Assembly: GCF_033568475.1 (NCBI RefSeq)
Contig: NC_133120.1
Span: forward strand, 51,391,751-51,455,750
DNA length: 64,000 bases
Direction of reading: 5' to 3'
Origin: Henckelia pumila
Lineage: Eukaryota; Streptophyta; Magnoliopsida; Lamiales; Gesneriaceae
Within the stretch, counting starts at the first letter, position 1, and each line of letters opens with the position of its first letter. The notes under the pieces were generated by a model, which did no database searches, was not told the origin of the DNA, and worked only from the letters and a program-made list of their open reading frames with translations. A program made the translations under genes and the position numbers. This document shows, piece by piece, positions 10,444-21,427 of the stretch.

Positions 10444-12334
10444 TGAAAGAGTGGGTGCCCGGTTAGCCAACTTGTGGCTAAGGGCTTTTGTGACTCTATG
10501 TATAAACAATCTTTTGTTTAATATAATTTACACTTTTACAATGGCATTGACTTTATCTTTCTTCATATTGTTATATTATGATATGCTATTGTTGTTTTGA
10601 TAAAGACCTTGAATATACTATAGTGTATGTAAGATGTGGTAGCACATGGGGATGGCTATCATGAAACACATCTTATAGTCACTGTATATTCTAAACAGTT
10701 CCTAGACAATTGAGCCGTCCGCAAATAAGGATAAGGATCGCTCGAGATTGAGACTAGCATTTGTGATGCCAAGTACCATGTTTCATTGGTAATGGACATG
10801 GAGATGTTCAAAGAATGCAAATGGATATTCATATGATGAATGATCGAACTACCCTATTCGGACTTTCCAAGTGGTTATCACTTATCGAGTGGATAAAGTC
10901 CGCGGTTTTGGTTGTACACCATTAGTCCTTATTATTTGAAACATCATTGAGACTCTATATGCTAGTACTGTACTTTGACTCGTTTACCAACTCTATTGGG
11001 GTCATCAGGTGTCGGAATTGGGTACCGTTACGACACATATAGGAGTCGATGCTTTGTTGTCAAGGATTCACCACATACTTGCGAGTGTGGATATCCTATG
11101 CGATCTGAGGAGATATTAGTGTGACGAATCTCTGGCCAGAGTACATGATGTGTTTTAGGTTAATGGGTTTTCCTAGTAACACATGCGATGTCACTATTTG
11201 ATCTCCAAGATGTAATGCATAGTTATTGAATCTCGAACGACTCTCGATATACCAATGGTTGTTGATTCGATCGGGATATATGGATGAAGGGACCGTACTG
11301 TACGCTAACCAAAATCTACTGGTTCTTGCAGGCACTATCAGTAATACCTAGGGAATCATGGGGCGATGTTGCTAGGCGCTCTTACCATGATTCGATGGGT
11401 AAGTCGGAAATTGTTGTTCTAAGTCACAAGGAGTTGTGAGCCCACGGCTAGCTGTATTCCTGAACCATTGAGGGTTACACAAGTAATGGATTACTAAAAC
11501 CCCGTAGAGATAGTTAAATTTAAAGAGTTAAATTTAATGAAAGAGAAGTTGGACTTCTTAACTAAAGGGAGTGGGATTTCCTAAAATGACATAGGGATGG
11601 GCATTTTTGGAAATCACTGAATTCGGATTCAGAAAAATTATCTTGACTTTAAAAGATGTAGAAATGATTTCTGTGCACATTGGTAAAATCAGTTTATCAA
11701 TCGGAGTTACGATGAATTTTATATTAATTTCTAGAACAACAGGCTTGGCTTGTTGGGCTTAAGTTATGGATTGTGAGCCCTAAGGAGTTAGAGTCCTAAT
11801 GCAATTATAACTTAATCTAGTCTAGAAATTATCTATAAATATATGTACTGTGTTCGAAAATTAGAGAAGAATTCAGTCTTGAAATTTCGAACACTACATA
11901 TAATTTTCAAGAAGATTTTCGAAAATTTCTCTGTCCCTTTTGGAGAAAATTCGACTTGTGATTTTTGTGAAAAATTACAAATCGAATTAACAGATCATAT
12001 CTGTTTATTCTCTACGTAAAACATCTGATTGATTTCTAGTGCAGTTAATCAAAGGGTTTCTGTTTTTCATTCGTGGACCTAATTCCGAAGTATCGTGACT
12101 GTCATCGGTTCCCAGGATTTACAAGAAGAGCAGATTAAATTCTGTTGGAGTCCACGATCAAGCCTTTGCTTGACGAGGTAAAAATTTAACTGTGTTTTTA
12201 TTTTTACTTGAACAAATTTAATCGTAAAAGTTTTGATACCCATATATGGAATCGTTCCATATAATAAAATAAAAATTTTAAACTTCCGCTGCATCGGGTA
12301 TCAATTCTTGATTGATCTGAACACGTTTTCCAAC
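10444..12334 (+). repeat. 3' LTR of copia-1
   Basis: 1891 bp, same ends and length as 3009-4899. A TATAAATA box is at 11834-11841. Short compensating indels against the 5' LTR lie near 12089 and 12175. Confidence 0.96.
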
Positions 12335-12339
12335 ATAAT
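12335..12339. repeat. Target site duplication of copia-1, right copy
   Basis: TAATC, identical to 3004-3008. Confidence 0.95.
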
Positions 12340-12757
12340 CCACTTCATTCGCTCGGTACTCCGCATACTCATCGTGAAATACTGGTGGAAGGTTGTACAG
12401 GGTGTTAATAGTGTGAGCATCAAAAGGCACCAGCTGGCCTCGGACAAGCACTTTCAACTGCATGTGCTTTACTTTCAAGTTCGCATAAAATTCACGAACG
12501 ACTGGGACGACTGCATCCTGAGGTGGCTTAACAAAATTTAACCATTGACGCCCATTCACAGCCCTACCAATTGTATGCAAAAACTCATCGTTCCCAAATC
12601 CCAATGTCGTGTCAAACCCACGCTCCGGTAATATCGTTTTGCCTAGACAATTTTGATAATGCTGTTCGGCACTCTCATTCCAGAAACGCTGTGGCTCAGG
12701 CTTCGGATTAGCATGAGAAGAGGATGCAACAGATTTTTGTTTCTTCTTTGGTGCCAT
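12335..12757 (-). pseudogene. Extra ORF of gypsy-1, proximal part
   Basis: The ORF starts MAPKKKQKSVASSSHANP at 12757 and runs about 140 codons until copia-1 interrupts it; the rest is at 2262-3008. The segment KVLVRGQLVPFDAHTINTLY matches the conserved start of the plant transposon protein domain found downstream of integrase in Athila/Tat-like elements. The lysine-rich start could be a basic or nuclear signal, which is inference. It lies about 1 kb downstream of pol on the same strand, separated by the GC-rich repeat array, so it may be expressed separately. No start or frame damage is visible in this half. Confidence 0.7.
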
Positions 12758-13793
12758 GAATCAAACACGTAGTGTGCACCACAGGTCACGCACAAATAAC
12801 CAATTTACCACAATCACAACTTCCCCAAACTTAAATCTAATCCACAATCCACACACAACAACAACCGCTTCCGCAATAATCCAATATCGATTAATCAATT
12901 AATACTTCAAGACCCACGAATCGCACGAGTAGAATTTGCGAAATACTCACCACCCAAAACAATTGTAGAAATACCAAAAGAATGACTTACTCCATATGAG
13001 TCCGAGAAGAGTAGATAATCAAAAGCTTCCCCAATGTACAATCCTCCAAAAATTAAATGAGGCGTGCCCTGGATAAAAGTGGTTCGACCGTCCCGCGTCA
13101 AATAGATGAAAGAAATTAGATTGTGGGGGGTTTGGAGATGACGAGATACACGAGCCGATTATAAGAATAAAATAGGGGAAGAATTCGTGAGGAAGAAAGT
13201 GAACAAGAAAGTAGGGAAAAGATTTGGGAGAAAGGAAAGAAAAGAGTAGGTTAAATGGAAGAAATCGGTGACGGGGCGGGCGCGCGAGAGGTAAGGGCGG
13301 GCGCACCTTCGATTCGTTTTGTGAGTTGTGGAATAGCAGGGGCGGGGCGGGCGCGCGACTGGTAAGGGCGGGCGCGCCTACATCTCGAAAATTTTTTTCA
13401 AAAATATGGTACAGGGACAACGCAGGCGCGCTGAAGAAGGGGCAAGCGCTCCTTGAGCTCAAAAAAATTCACACAATCTCTGCAGGAGCGGCGCGGGCGC
13501 GCCTACGATCAGAGCGGGCGCCCCTGAATCTCGAGAAAAGTTGATTGGATTGAATACGTGACTGCGCGGGCACGCCTATAGGTGGGGCGGGCGCGCCTTC
13601 GATTCGAGATTGGCATCCAAAATACTGAAAAATCAAAGAAAAAAAAAACAAATTACTTCCAAAACAACAAAATTAACAGTAAAAACTAAAAACAAAATTA
13701 AAACGAGAAAGCAAAGACAAAAACTAAAAAAAATTTGGGTTGCCTCCCAAAAAGCGCTTGGTTTAAAGTCATCAGCCCGACGTGCACCAGTCT
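12758..13793 (-). other. Spacer between pol and extra ORF of gypsy-1
   Basis: No supportable coding sequence. It contains the five-unit GC-rich array (13271-13608) and, at 13735-13770, the GGGAGGCAACCC box that follows pol. The same box follows the protease remnant of gypsy-2. ORFs across the array are composition artefacts. Confidence 0.65.
13271..13608 (-). repeat. Five-unit bipartite GC-rich tandem array
   Basis: Units start at 13271, 13339, 13418, 13487 and 13561 (spacing 68, 79, 69, 74). Each has a GCGCGGGCGCGCC-like box, 7-10 variable bases, a GGGCGGGCGCGCC-like box, then a TCGA or similar end. The AT-rich filler between units varies. The same unit is in the LTRs of this element. Confidence 0.85.
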
Positions 13794-16785
13794 TTAGTTG
13801 GGATCATCAGGCAATGCACTGGATGCGGGTAGTACTTTGTTGCCAAAGTAGTGCTTGACTCTCTGCCCATTAACCTTGAAAGTTCTTCCATCTGTACACC
13901 GAAATTCAATGGCACCATGTGGATAAACTGTCTCTATGAGAAATGGCCCGGACCATCGCGATTTCAACTTCCCTGGAAATAATTTCAACCGAGAGTTAAA
14001 TAGCAAAACTCTCTGACCCTTTTCGAATTCCCTATGCACAATGACTTTATCATGCCACTTCTTTGTTTTCTCTTTGTAGATTTTGGCATTCTCATATGCT
14101 TCACTTCGGAATTCATCCAATTCATTCAACTGTATTTTCCGCAACTCTTCGGATGCTTTGAGATCCAAGTTTAGATTCTTGATAGCCCAAAACGCCTTGT
14201 GCTCCAATTCCAATGGTAAATGACATGCCTTACCAAAAACCAGCCTATAGGGAGACATCCCAATGGGTGTTTTGAATGCAGTGCGGTAGGCCCAAATGGC
14301 GTCATCTAGCTTGATTGCTTAATCTCTCCGATTTTTCTTAACCGTTTTCTCCAAGATTTGCTTGATTTCCCGGTTAGACATCTCCGCCTGGCCATTGGTT
14401 TAAGGATGGTATGCACACGCCACCTTATGCCTGACACCATACTTCGTGAGCAAGGTATTAAAAATCTTATTGCAGAAATGCGTACCTTCATCACTGATTA
14501 TTGCTCGTGGAGTTCCAAACCGCGTGAAGATATTCTTTTGCAAAAATTTAACTACAACACGAGCGTCATTAGTCGAGGTGGCAATGGCTTCCACCAATTT
14601 CGAAACGTAATCAACTGCTAACAAAATATAAGTGTACCCAAAAGAAGGGGGAAAGGGACCCATAAAATCAATACCCCACACATCAAATAATTCTACTTCT
14701 AAAATATTTGTGAGGGGTAATTCATGCCTTCTTGAAATATTTCCCGCTCTTTGACACTTATCACATGATTTCACCAAGGTAAAACTATCTTTAAACAACG
14801 TAGGCCAATAAAAACCAGATTGTAATACCTTAACAGCAGTTCTGGTGGGTCCAAAATGTCCTCCATAGGGGGAGGAATGGCATTGTTCCAAAATTTCATT
14901 TGCCTCTTGCCCCGCCACACATCTCCGAATCACTTGATCGGCACAACGTTTGAAAACATAGGGATCATCCCACAAGTAGAACTTAATGTCATGGAAAAAC
15001 TTCTTCTTTTGATGTCTATTCAACTCTGGAGGCATAGCACCACAAGACAAGAAATTCGCAATATCAGCAAACCATGGAATAAAGGAACTTACCTCAAAGA
15101 TTTGTTCATCCGGAAACAATTCCTTTATGCTCTCCTCCTCCTTCACGTCTTCTAGCTCCAATCTTGACAAGTGATCAGCAACTTGATTTTTGCTACCCTT
15201 CTTGTCCTTGATCTCAAAATCAAACTCTTGTAAAAGTAGAATCCACCTTATCAAGCGTGGCTTGGCATCCTTTTTGGCAAACAAGTAGCGAATTGCTGCA
15301 TGGTCAGTATAAACAACTACTTTAGTACCAATTAAATATGGACGAAATTTATCAAAAGAAAAGACTACTGCAAGCATCTCTTTTTCGGTGGTAGTGTAGT
15401 TTTGCTATGCGGCATCCATGTGCGACTGGCATAATATATAGCTCTGAAAATCTTATCTCTCCTTTGGCCTAATACTGCGCCCACTGCATAGTCACTAGCA
15501 TCGCACATAAGCTCAAAGGGCTCCTTCCAATCTGGCACAATCATGATGGGTGTTGTGGTCAATGCCGTCTTGATCTTTTCAAAGGCCTGCAAACAATCAT
15601 CATAAAATATGAATGTAGAATCTTTTTCAAGTAAATTACACAGGGGTTTTGTGATTTTAGAAAAATCCTTGATGAAACGCCGATAAAACCCTGCATGGCC
15701 TAAAAAACTTTTGATGCCCTTGATATTTTTCGGAGGTGGAAGCTTCTCTATTGCAACCACTTTGGCTCGATCCACCTCTAATCCATTGGATGACACTTTA
15801 TGTCCAAGGACAATGCGCTCTTGAACCATGAAGTGACATTTTTCCCAGTTAAGAACTAAATTCTTTTCTTGGCACCTCTGCAAAACAAGAGACAGATTAT
15901 GCAAGCAATGTTCAAAAGAGGAACCAAATACTGAAGAGTCATCCATAAACACTTCCATCACGTCCTCCACCATAACTGCAAAAATCGCCATCATACACCG
16001 CTGAAAAGTTGCAGGTGCATTACACAGTCCAAACGGCATTCTCCTGAAAGCAAACGTGCCATAGGGACACGTAAAAGTAGTCTTCTCCTGATCTTCTGGT
16101 GCTATAGCAATTTGATTATAGCCTGAATAACCATCTAAGAAACAGTAATAGCAATAACCAGCAAGTCTATCAAGCATTTGATCAATAAAAGGAAGTGGAA
16201 AATGATCTTTACGAGTAGCTTTATTCAACAGCAAGTCTTCTTAGGCACCACTTGAATAGGAGATACCCAACTACTGTCAGAAATAGCATAAATCACTCCC
16301 GCATTCAACAGTTTTAAAACTTCTTTCTTAACTACCTCTTTCATGGCGGGATTCAACCTTCTCTGATGATCAACATAAGGAGTATACGACTCTTCCATCA
16401 AAATTTTATGCATGAAAATTGTTGGACTAATACCCTTAATGTCAGAAATTGACCATCCTAGAGCGGTTTTAAAATTTCTCAGAACTCTCAACAACTTATC
16501 TTTTTCTACAGCAGACAAATGTGCAGATATAATAACAGGACAAGTAGAATTTTCACCAAGAAATTCATAACATAGGTGCGCAGGCAATGCTTTCAGATCA
16601 TGAGTTTCAGGGGATACCTCTGGTGCACTATTTTCCAAAGTTTCAGAATCCTTAGAACTCACCATTTTTTCTTTCGGAGCGCTGTCTAGGAATACTTTTT
16701 GTTCATGTAACTCCCAATCATCTTCCTTCTCAACCACCTCGTCCTCCACAAACATCGTTCGAGCGGATCCGTACTTCCTGCACAT
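13794..16785 (-). pseudogene. gypsy-1 pol: RT, RNase H, integrase (broken)
   Basis: From right to left: a linker; the RT start with VSPIQVVPKK near 16240; a deletion; then KATRKDHFPLPFIDQMLDRL, the catalytic-type FMDD box near 15945, and FLGHAGFYRRFI. RNase H follows (CDASDYAVGAVLGQ), then integrase with the HHCC zinc segment (CDKCQRAGN near 14750), Asp (GIDFMGPF), Asp (ISDEGTHF) and Glu (NGQAE). The end carries a GPF-type C-terminus. Damage: RT residues between VVPKK and LNKATRK are missing with a frame change at about 16231; a frameshift lies near 15415; stops replace residues at about 14400 and 14320. RT lacking the conserved IDYRKLN block would be inactive. The neighbouring gag-pro on the same strand and the tRNA-Asp primer site support Athila/Tat. 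Confidence 0.92.
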
Positions 16786-16892
16786 GAAAAAGAGTTATGA
16801 GAATCAATAATTTCAATGCTCTTACATGTACTTACCTCATTTGGGCCCCTCATGGTGTGATAAATATTAAAAATCACCGCTTCACCACCAAC

Positions 16893-18947
16893 TCAAAGTG
16901 TGAGTTCTCCCTTGTGTACATTGATCAATGTGCGTGCAGTAGCTAGAAAAGGTCTCCGAAAAATCAAGGGAGTTTCTTCATCTTCATCCATGTCCAAAAT
17001 CACGAAATCTACTGGAAATATGAACTTATCGACCTTTACCAAAACATCCTCCACAATACCCCGTGGGTATGTGATACTCTGATCAGCCAGCTGTAATGTG
17101 ATGGTGGTCGCCCTGACTTCTCCAAGCTCCAAAGTTCTGTAAACAAAAAAAGGCATTAAATTTATACTGGCTCCTAAATCACATAAAACTCTATTTACCT
17201 TAGAACCACCAATAAAACAAGGGATAGTAAAACTCTCTGGATCCTTCAGCTTTTGTGGCAACTTTTTCTGCAGGATTGCGCTACATTCTTCTGTCAAATT
17301 CACCACTTCGTTGTCCTGCAATCTCCTCTTCTTAGACATTACATCTTTGATGAATTTTGCATAATTAGGCATTTGTTCCAAGGCATCTGCAAATGGAATA
17401 TTGATGTGTATCTTCTTGAAGATATCTAGAAACTTGGAAAACTGCTCATCAAGTGCCTTCTTCTTAAACCGCTGTGGATAAGGAAGTTGTGGCTTATACA
17501 TCGGTTTAGATTCAGCTTCCTTCTTGGGCTCTTCAACCACAATTTCTTCAGTCACTGGTTCTTCACTTTCTTTGGCTTTGCTCTGCTCTTTCTCTTCTAA
17601 CTTCTTCCCACTTCTCAACTCAACTGCTTTGCACTGCTCTTTTGGATTCACTTCAGTATTGCTGGGAAAGTGTCCTCTGTTTTGATCCTTCAAAGCATTT
17701 GCAAGCTGTCCAATCTGTGTCTCCATGGATTTCATCATAGCTCTCAAACTACACATGTGTGTCTCCATGCTGTCCATTCGAGTTTCAGTCCTCGACATCC
17801 GCTTGTTAGATTCAGTAACAAATGTAGACACCACATCCTCCAACGATGCTTTACCTTCCCCTTGATTTGTATTGAATCCCGGAGGGGGTTTCAACACATT
17901 TTTGTTGTTGGCATAGGAAAAATTTTCATGGTTACGTAAACCAGGATGATAATCATTAGGTGGAGGGTTACCTCGATAGTTTCCATAGCCTCTGGGATTG
18001 ATATATTGAGCTTCCTCAGGTGGATGACATTCATCTATGGAAACCGACACACCTGCAGGTTCTGCGATATTCACCTTGTTCAGAGAAGCAACTTGTGTAC
18101 TCAACGTAGATAACTGTGTAGTAATGGATGTAAGAGGATCCACACTGTACACTCCTTTCTTGACTCTCATATGTTCAGATGGTCATTGATAACTATTGAT
18201 AGTCATCTGTTCCAGCATATCATAAGCCTGAATGGGATCCTTGGCAAATATGGTACCTCCAGCAGCAGAGTCCACAGACATTCTTGTAGGCGTATTCAGT
18301 CCATTGTAGAAAAACTCTATTTCTTCCCAATCTTCAAAATTATGATTAGGACAATGCCTTAACAAATCTTTCTACCTTTCCCATGCCTCTTATAGTTGTT
18401 CTGAATCATGCTGTTGAAAGGTACTGATCTCAATCTTCAGCTGGGTTGCCTTGGATGGTGGAAAGAATTTCTCTAAGAATTTCACAGCCATGCCCTCCCA
18501 AGTTGTTATGCGTCCTAGTGGCAATGACTGCAGCCAACTCCGTGCCTTGTCCCTGAGAGAAAAAGAAAACAAATGTAAGCGTATTGTATCCTCAGAAACA
18601 CCATTTATTTTAACTGTATCATTAATCTCTAGAAAAGTGCGCAAGTGTAAGTGAGGATCAGCTGTGGCAATTCCATTGAATTGGTTCTGCTGAACCATGT
18701 TGATTAAGGACGGCTTCAACTCAAAGTTGTTGGCATTAATTGTCCCTCTAGCGATTCCAGAATAGTAAGCCTGGATCGTTGGCCTGAAATGATCTCTAAT
18801 TGGCACCAAAGGCAATTCATTGACATCTTCTTCATCCATATTTAATTGTTCTTCTCTCCTAGCTTTTCTCAAAGCTCTTGCAGTTCGTTCAATCTCTGGA
18901 TCAAAGAGAAAAGAATTCGCACTTTGAGATCTTCGCATAAACTGCAA
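16893..18947 (-). pseudogene. gypsy-1 gag-protease (several nonsense codons)
   Basis: The frame opens at MQFMRRSQSANSFLFDPEIE (18947) and stays in register to 16893. The Retrotrans_gag capsid region (LRLHLFSFSLRDKARSW, LEKFFPPSK) spans roughly residues 80-240; a long charged, Gln-rich region follows, and the aspartic protease has the active-site motif CDLGAS near 17195. The family product is the capsid shell plus maturation protease. In-frame stops lie at about 18390, 18373 and 18180, and a TGA at 16893 cuts the frame in the segment leading to pol. Between stops the sequence is well conserved, so decay is by point change rather than rearrangement. Confidence 0.9.
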
Positions 18948-19050
18948 TTAAGAACAATAGCAATTTATTAGTACTTAAATCAAAATAAAGTAAACTCTAA
19001 ATTAAAACTTCGACTAATTGGTAACAAGACTAAAAAATAATCAAAATTAT

Positions 19051-19068
19051 TCCCCAGCAACGGCGCCA
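19051..19068 (-). other. Primer binding site of gypsy-1 (tRNA-Asp type)
   Basis: The minus strand reads TGGCGCCGTTGCTGGGGA, 6 bases inside the 5' LTR end. It is complementary, with one likely mismatch, to the 3' end of tRNA-Asp, the usual Athila/Tat primer. Confidence 0.85.
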
Positions 19069-19416
19069 AAAACTTGTTGTGAAATTTCCTCGCAAGCGTA
19101 CGAGTGTCAAGTTTTAGTATAATGAAAGAGAGAGTGTCGATCCCACAGGGAGTAAAATGAAAATATTCAATACTTGTAATTAAAATAGTCTTAATTTTAT
19201 CTAGAAAATCAAACTTCGAGAATTTTGCAGAATAAATAAAATAAAGAAATAGAAATTATCAAGCTCACACACACACAAATTTCGAGGAATTATCAATCAG
19301 AGAAAAATAGTCCAGAGGTTTTTGATTTCACTTGATCTCGACAATATTCAATCCTAATTAATCTATTTTATGAATTCCCTTCGATTAATAACCAAGAACA
19401 CTTAGATTATTCTATT

Positions 19417-19612
19417 CCCCTCTCCCGAGCAACAAATAGAGTGTATCAACTACAATTCGATTTCAATATCCCTATTAAAAATCTAGATGTAGTGATATGT
19501 GTAAAATGATGTTCCTTAAAGGTTCTATTAAAGCTATATACTCTCCCGAGCGATATAAACAATTAACAGTGTAGTTCCTATTGATCCTACTCAAAATCCC
19601 CTCTCCCGAGCA
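19417..19612 (-). repeat. Triple CTCGGGAGAG motif in LTR
   Basis: Boxes at 19417-19431, 19537-19552 and 19598-19612 read GCTCGGGAGAGGGG or CGCTCGGGAGAGTATA on the minus strand. The same three, in the same order (two GGGG types flanking one TATA type) and with similar spacing, occur in the separate Athila-like LTR at 39698-39892. Confidence 0.75.
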
Positions 19613-20105
19613 ATGATTCTAAGTAAATATAACAACTCAATTTATGGCCAATAAATTAAGAAGACATTCAATTCTAGAAACACAATTAATCTATAGAAAT
19701 TCAATTTATTAAAATCAAAGATTCATGAATATGTCTCAACCAAGCTACGTCAACCTCTAGACTAGAAAAGTTTAGTTCATGCTCGAATTCAATAAAAACC
19801 ACATCATGTTTAATATCTCAAACATAATTCAACAATCAAAAAAAATAAAAAGAAGAAACAAAGCCGTAGTCTTTCTTCCGTGTCCGGTCGAAAAGTTTTC
19901 GTCTTCGTTCCAAGCAATCTTCAGTTCTTCAACTCCAAAAACTCATAGAAGTACTCTCTCGAATATTGTGTGTATTGGTGGCTGATAGATCGTTCCTATG
20001 ACTCCGAAAAATCCCTTAAATATGACCTAACAATCGTCCAAAATAATACCAAAAATATCCCCAAAGCTTCCATAAACAATCGGATTCTAATATTCCAAAC
20101 AAACG

Positions 20106-20268
20106 ACGGCGCGGGCGCGTCGAAAACAGGGCGGGCACGCTCTCAATTCGCAAAACACACTTTTAAACATTCTTCAACGGCGCGGGCACGCTCTTAGCTC
20201 GACTTTTCTTCTTGAGCTCTTCAGTAACAGCGCGGGCGCGCCTAAGGATAGGGCGGGCGCCCCTCCAG
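20106..20268 (-). repeat. GC-rich bipartite motif array in 5' LTR
   Basis: This is the copy of 223-390, with a few transition differences such as GCGCGC to GCACGC. Its position in the LTR is about 210-370 bases from the LTR start. Confidence 0.75.
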
Positions 20269-20475
20269 CTCGAACTCAGCCTTTTTTTTCTCTTTTCCAA
20301 CTCATGAATTTCCTTGTAAACTTCCATCTTGAAAGCTTATTTCCACTTGAACACATCGAAGTCCATAACTTCCTACAAACACAAAAACAACAACAATTTC
20401 ATGCAATATCTACCAATAAATTCCAAAAGTCAAGTAAAACCATATACAAATTAAGTGCACAAAATGCACTTATCA

Positions 20476-21353
20476 GCTTCTTAAAAATATTTAGTAATAT
20501 GTAATAGCTTAGTTAAGGCTTTTAGAGCTTAAATAGTGATGCATGGATATTATGCATTATAGATGCAGTAGCGTGGACTCGTAGGCTTGGAACTAGAGCG
20601 GTGTACTAGTATTGACCTAAGAAGTACATAAGTACTGACCGAGATAGCCGGCATGATATATGATATATGATATATGTGTTGCATTGTATGTGTTATGTGT
20701 TTACCATGTTTTACTGCTTTCGCACATGCATGTTTTATATATGGGACTGCATATCGTGAGAGGTGAGTCGTGACAGTATCCATACGAGGGTGATTCCCTA
20801 TGGATTAGATTCAGGTGAGGGGAGGCTCAGCCCCATGTTTTGTTTATCACTGGGAGACGTCGCGATGTCAGGGTAGACGCTACAGTGATAGAGGAATATA
20901 CGAGTATCCCGCAGAGTCGCACTCTGGCATGGTACTGTATATTCATTTGGCGCCCCTGAGCAGACTGTTTTACCAGGGTTTTAAAGTCATTTATGTGCTG
21001 CATATATTTTATATATCATTGCTTCCTTATTGAGAGTAGTCGCTCACGCCCCTGTGTTTGGTGGTTTTGGGATTACCTTGTGGCGGGGAAGGTCTGAGGC
21101 TTGACGGTCCAGGAGGTTCGCACTTTGAGTGAGGTCGGTGTCAGCGTTACCGAGTGAGTGTAGTGGTTATGGATTTGATACCCTAAATTCGATTTGATTG
21201 TATAACAGATTTTATGCATAAATGTTTGATCATCGGTTGTATTCTGATAATTGGATTTGTTGTATTTTAATTATCCGCTTTTACGCTTCATTTAATTATT
21301 GCATGCACTATTTAAACTCTGATTAGGTAGTGGATCTGGGTTGGGTAGCTACA
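20476..21353 (+). repeat. 5' LTR remnant of gypsy-3
   Basis: The 3' part of an LTR ends TAGCTACA at 21353 just before the primer site. No second copy is in the window, so the extent rests on the primer site position and the gypsy-1 boundary. Small ORFs inside have no recognisable product. Confidence 0.6.
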
Positions 21354-21358
21354 TTTAT

Positions 21359-21370
21359 TGGTATCAGAGC
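21359..21370 (+). other. Primer binding site of gypsy-3
   Basis: TGGTATCAGAGC lies 5 bases after the LTR end, complementary to initiator tRNA-Met as in plant chromoviruses. Confidence 0.8.
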
Positions 21371-21427
21371 GCATTGCATTGGGAATTAGTAAATCGGATT
21401 GGAATAATATTTTTTATCCTTTTTCAG

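Larger units (their letters stand above)
3009..12334 (+). mobile_element. copia-1: complete Ty1/copia retrotransposon
   Basis: The 9326-bp element has two LTRs of equal length (1891 bp), a 5-bp TAATC duplication, an initiator tRNA-Met primer site, a 1.6-kb leader, one long gag-pol frame and a polypurine tract. Its order is Copia-type: gag, protease, integrase, RT, RNase H. It lies antisense inside the extra ORF of gypsy-1. By eye the LTRs differ by scattered substitutions and short indels, so it is younger than its host element. The single nonsense codon in RT would stop self-sufficiency, but the element is otherwise complete. Copia-3 (50083-59750) is a sister copy. Confidence 0.97.
1..20475 (-). 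mobile_element. gypsy-1: Athila/Tat-like Ty3/gypsy retrotransposon, nested and degenerate
   Basis: The element reads right to left: 5' LTR, tRNA-Asp primer site, gag-protease, pol (RT, RNase H, integrase), an extra ORF, a 1.6-kb non-coding tail, a polypurine tract and a 3' LTR that runs off the left edge. Bases 1-594 closely match 19880-20475, which proves the two LTRs belong to one family. Copia-1 (3009-12334) is inserted in the extra ORF. The FMDD-type RT box, the CDLGAS protease, the extra ORF after integrase and the long LTR with a TGGCGCC primer site are typical of the Athila/Tat group. The coding frames carry several nonsense codons, a frameshift and an RT deletion, so it cannot act alone. 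The insertion duplication cannot be checked because the left end is outside the window. Confidence 0.9.
19075..20475 (-). repeat. 5' LTR of gypsy-1
   Basis: On the minus strand it begins TGATAAGTGCATTTTG at 20475 and ends TTTCACAACA at 19075, 1401 bp. It contains the GC-rich boxes at 20106-20268 and three CTCGGGAGAG boxes at 19417-19612. Bases 20476 onward belong to gypsy-3. Confidence 0.94.

Noticed and set aside
12335..12757. Envelope-like gene in gypsy-1
   Set aside because: The ORF is in the place of an env gene, but no signal peptide, transmembrane segment or fusion peptide is visible; the plant transposon protein domain fits better.
13019..13544. ORFs of about 70-150 codons over the GC-rich array
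   Set aside because: They are Ala/Pro/Arg-rich composition effects of the repeat units on both strands.
13271..13608. CRISPR-like regular spacing of repeats
   Set aside because: Units are bipartite, degenerate and inside a plant retrotransposon; there are no identical repeats with unique spacers or cas genes.
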